Shown: positions 63,483 to 64,000 of the stretch, in pieces | Layout: each line of letters opens with the position of its first letter | Numbering within the stretch: position 1 is the first letter of the stretch | Source: an uncultured Helicobacteraceae bacterium | GTDB lineage: Bacteria > Campylobacterota > Campylobacteria > Campylobacterales > Helicobacteraceae | Direction of reading: 5' to 3' | Assembly (NCBI GenBank): GCA_944323885.1 | Contig: CALUUD010000002.1 | Coordinates: 310,001 to 374,000, forward strand | Length of the DNA stretch: 64,000 nt | The notes under the pieces: generated by a model | The model's input: the letters and a program-made list of their open reading frames with translations, nothing else | Databases searched by the model: none | Told to the model about the DNA's origin: nothing | Made by a program: the position numbers and the translations under genes

Positions 63483-64000
63483 ATGAGATATTATAGATTT
63501 ATATTAATTGGTTTTTTATCAGCCTTTATTGCTAGTAGTTTGTTATTTAGCAATTTATTTGGAAATGATGGTCTAAATTCAAATCAGTCAAGATTAGATG
63601 CATATAATAAACTAAGAAATGTAATTTTATCTGTTGAGAATTATTATGTAGATGAAGTAGATATAAATGAAATAGTTAATAAAGCTATAAGTGGTCTTTT
63701 AACAAATTTGGATGCACATTCTGCTTATCTTCCTCCAAAAGATTTTCAAGATTTAAAAGTTCAAACAGATGGGGAGTTCAGTGGCATTGGTATTCAAATT
63801 GCAATGAAAGATGGTGCATTAACTATTATTGCACCAATAGAAGGAACTCCAGGTGATAAAGCTGGATTGAAATCTGGTGATATTATTCTAAAAATAGATG
63901 ACAAAAGTACTATTAATATGACAATTGATGATGCAATGAATCTTATGCGTGGTAAGAAAAAAAGTATTGTAAAACTAACAATTGTAAGAAAGAGTGAAGC
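63483..64000 (+). CDS. S41 C-terminal processing peptidase CtpA, partial
   Basis: The frame is open to the right edge (172 codons). There is a signal anchor (about 7-25), then a helical pre-domain with Leu-Asp-Ala-His-Ser-Ala-Tyr-Leu (about 80), then a PDZ domain: Phe-Ser-Gly-Ile-Gly-Ile-Gln-Ile (about 99-106), Gly-Thr-Pro-Gly-Asp-Lys-Ala-Gly-Leu-Lys-Ser-Gly-Asp (about 122-134). This is the arrangement of CtpA/Prc periplasmic proteases. The Ser-Lys catalytic dyad lies beyond the window. AGG precedes the ATG by 7 nt. Confidence 0.92.
   Translation, partial: MRYYRFILIGFLSAFIASSLLFSNLFGNDGLNSNQSRLDAYNKLRNVILSVENYYVDEVDINEIVNKAISGLLTNLDAHSAYLPPKDFQDLKVQTDGEFSGIGIQIAMKDGALTIIAPIEGTPGDKAGLKSGDIILKIDDKSTINMTIDDAMNLMRGKKKSIVKLTIVRKSE

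Noticed and set aside
1-64000. Selenoprotein genes with in-frame TGA inside the window
   Set aside because: The Sec machinery made me look for frames broken by TGA with flanking conserved sequence; I found no convincing case, so the clients must lie elsewhere.
1-64000. CRISPR arrays, insertion sequences, prophage, rRNA
   Set aside because: No regularly spaced repeats, transposase-like genes, integrase or rRNA sequence could be seen.

Overview
The window is a stretch of chromosome from a very AT-rich (roughly 70% A+T) member of the Campylobacterota, almost certainly Helicobacteraceae (Helicobacter or a close relative). The best evidence is gene order. From about 3.9 to 21.3 kb the order addA, nhaA, yajC, secD, secF, small membrane protein, leuS, lptE, (GGDEF-like gene), folC, csd2, csd1, ccmA, mfd follows the H. 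pylori block HP1553 to HP1541 as I remember it. The truD-htpX-folE group at 57-59 kb matches HP0926-HP0928. TTG and GTG starts, 1-4 bp start/stop overlaps and tightly packed operons fit this group. Several genes are not found in H. pylori: the selenocysteine machinery, argH, a two-subunit class I fumarase, a second nhaA, and a Tat-exported flavoprotein. This suggests an enterohepatic or environmental-type relative rather than H. pylori itself.

Layout. 0-1.9 kb (minus): a membrane O-acyltransferase (MBOAT) and the start of an SGNH-like partner. 2.0-6.6 kb: rplU-rpmA, obgE, addA. 6.7-22.1 kb: sodium/proton antiport, the Sec accessory complex (YajC-SecD-SecF), leuS, lptE, folC, the cell-shape genes csd2-csd1-ccmA, mfd and a YmdB-type phosphodiesterase. 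22.1-24.2 kb: flavodoxin and a second NhaA. 24.5-29.7 kb: hemC, bpt, psd, nadA, nadC, thiL. 30-37 kb: a UbiD-type menaquinone decarboxylase, a lipoprotein cytochrome c, a YigZ protein, HemJ, ArgH, UbiE/MenG and an NhaC-family antiporter. 37.4-44.5 kb (minus): an operon selA-selB-(degenerate class V aminotransferase-like gene)-moeA-usp-(outer membrane protein), with tRNA-Sec divergent from selA. 44.6-53.2 kb: accessory-looking single genes (Tam methyltransferase, FadL-type porin, Tat flavoprotein, chemoreceptor, AraC regulator, beta-propeller protein). 53.4-59.9 kb: thiF, then on the minus strand sdaA, a serine permease, folE, htpX, truD and a small membrane protein. 60-64 kb: rnhB, class I fumarase, a divergent TrpB and the start of a CtpA protease.

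How the genes work together. Csd1, Csd2 and CcmA form the helical cell-shape module known from H. pylori. Here Csd2 has clearly lost its zinc ligands and csd1 overlaps ccmA by 97 bp. SelA, SelB, tRNA-Sec and MoeA together are what a Mo/Sec formate dehydrogenase needs, and an unexplained PLP-fold protein without its lysine sits between them. HemC and HemJ (haem), the UbiD protein and MenG (menaquinone), the cytochrome and the class I fumarase fit a respiratory, microaerobic or anaerobic lifestyle. Serine uptake and deamination (SdaC/SdaA) fit amino-acid feeding.

The most unusual sequence-level signal is the 7-mer AGATTCT/AGAATCT. I counted about 77 copies by eye, against about 15 expected from base composition. 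It occurs on both strands and in several reading frames, and it is arranged as inverted repeats in at least two intergenic hairpins. I saw no rRNA, CRISPR array, insertion sequence or prophage. All functional statements come from reading the sequence and recalling protein families; no database search was run.
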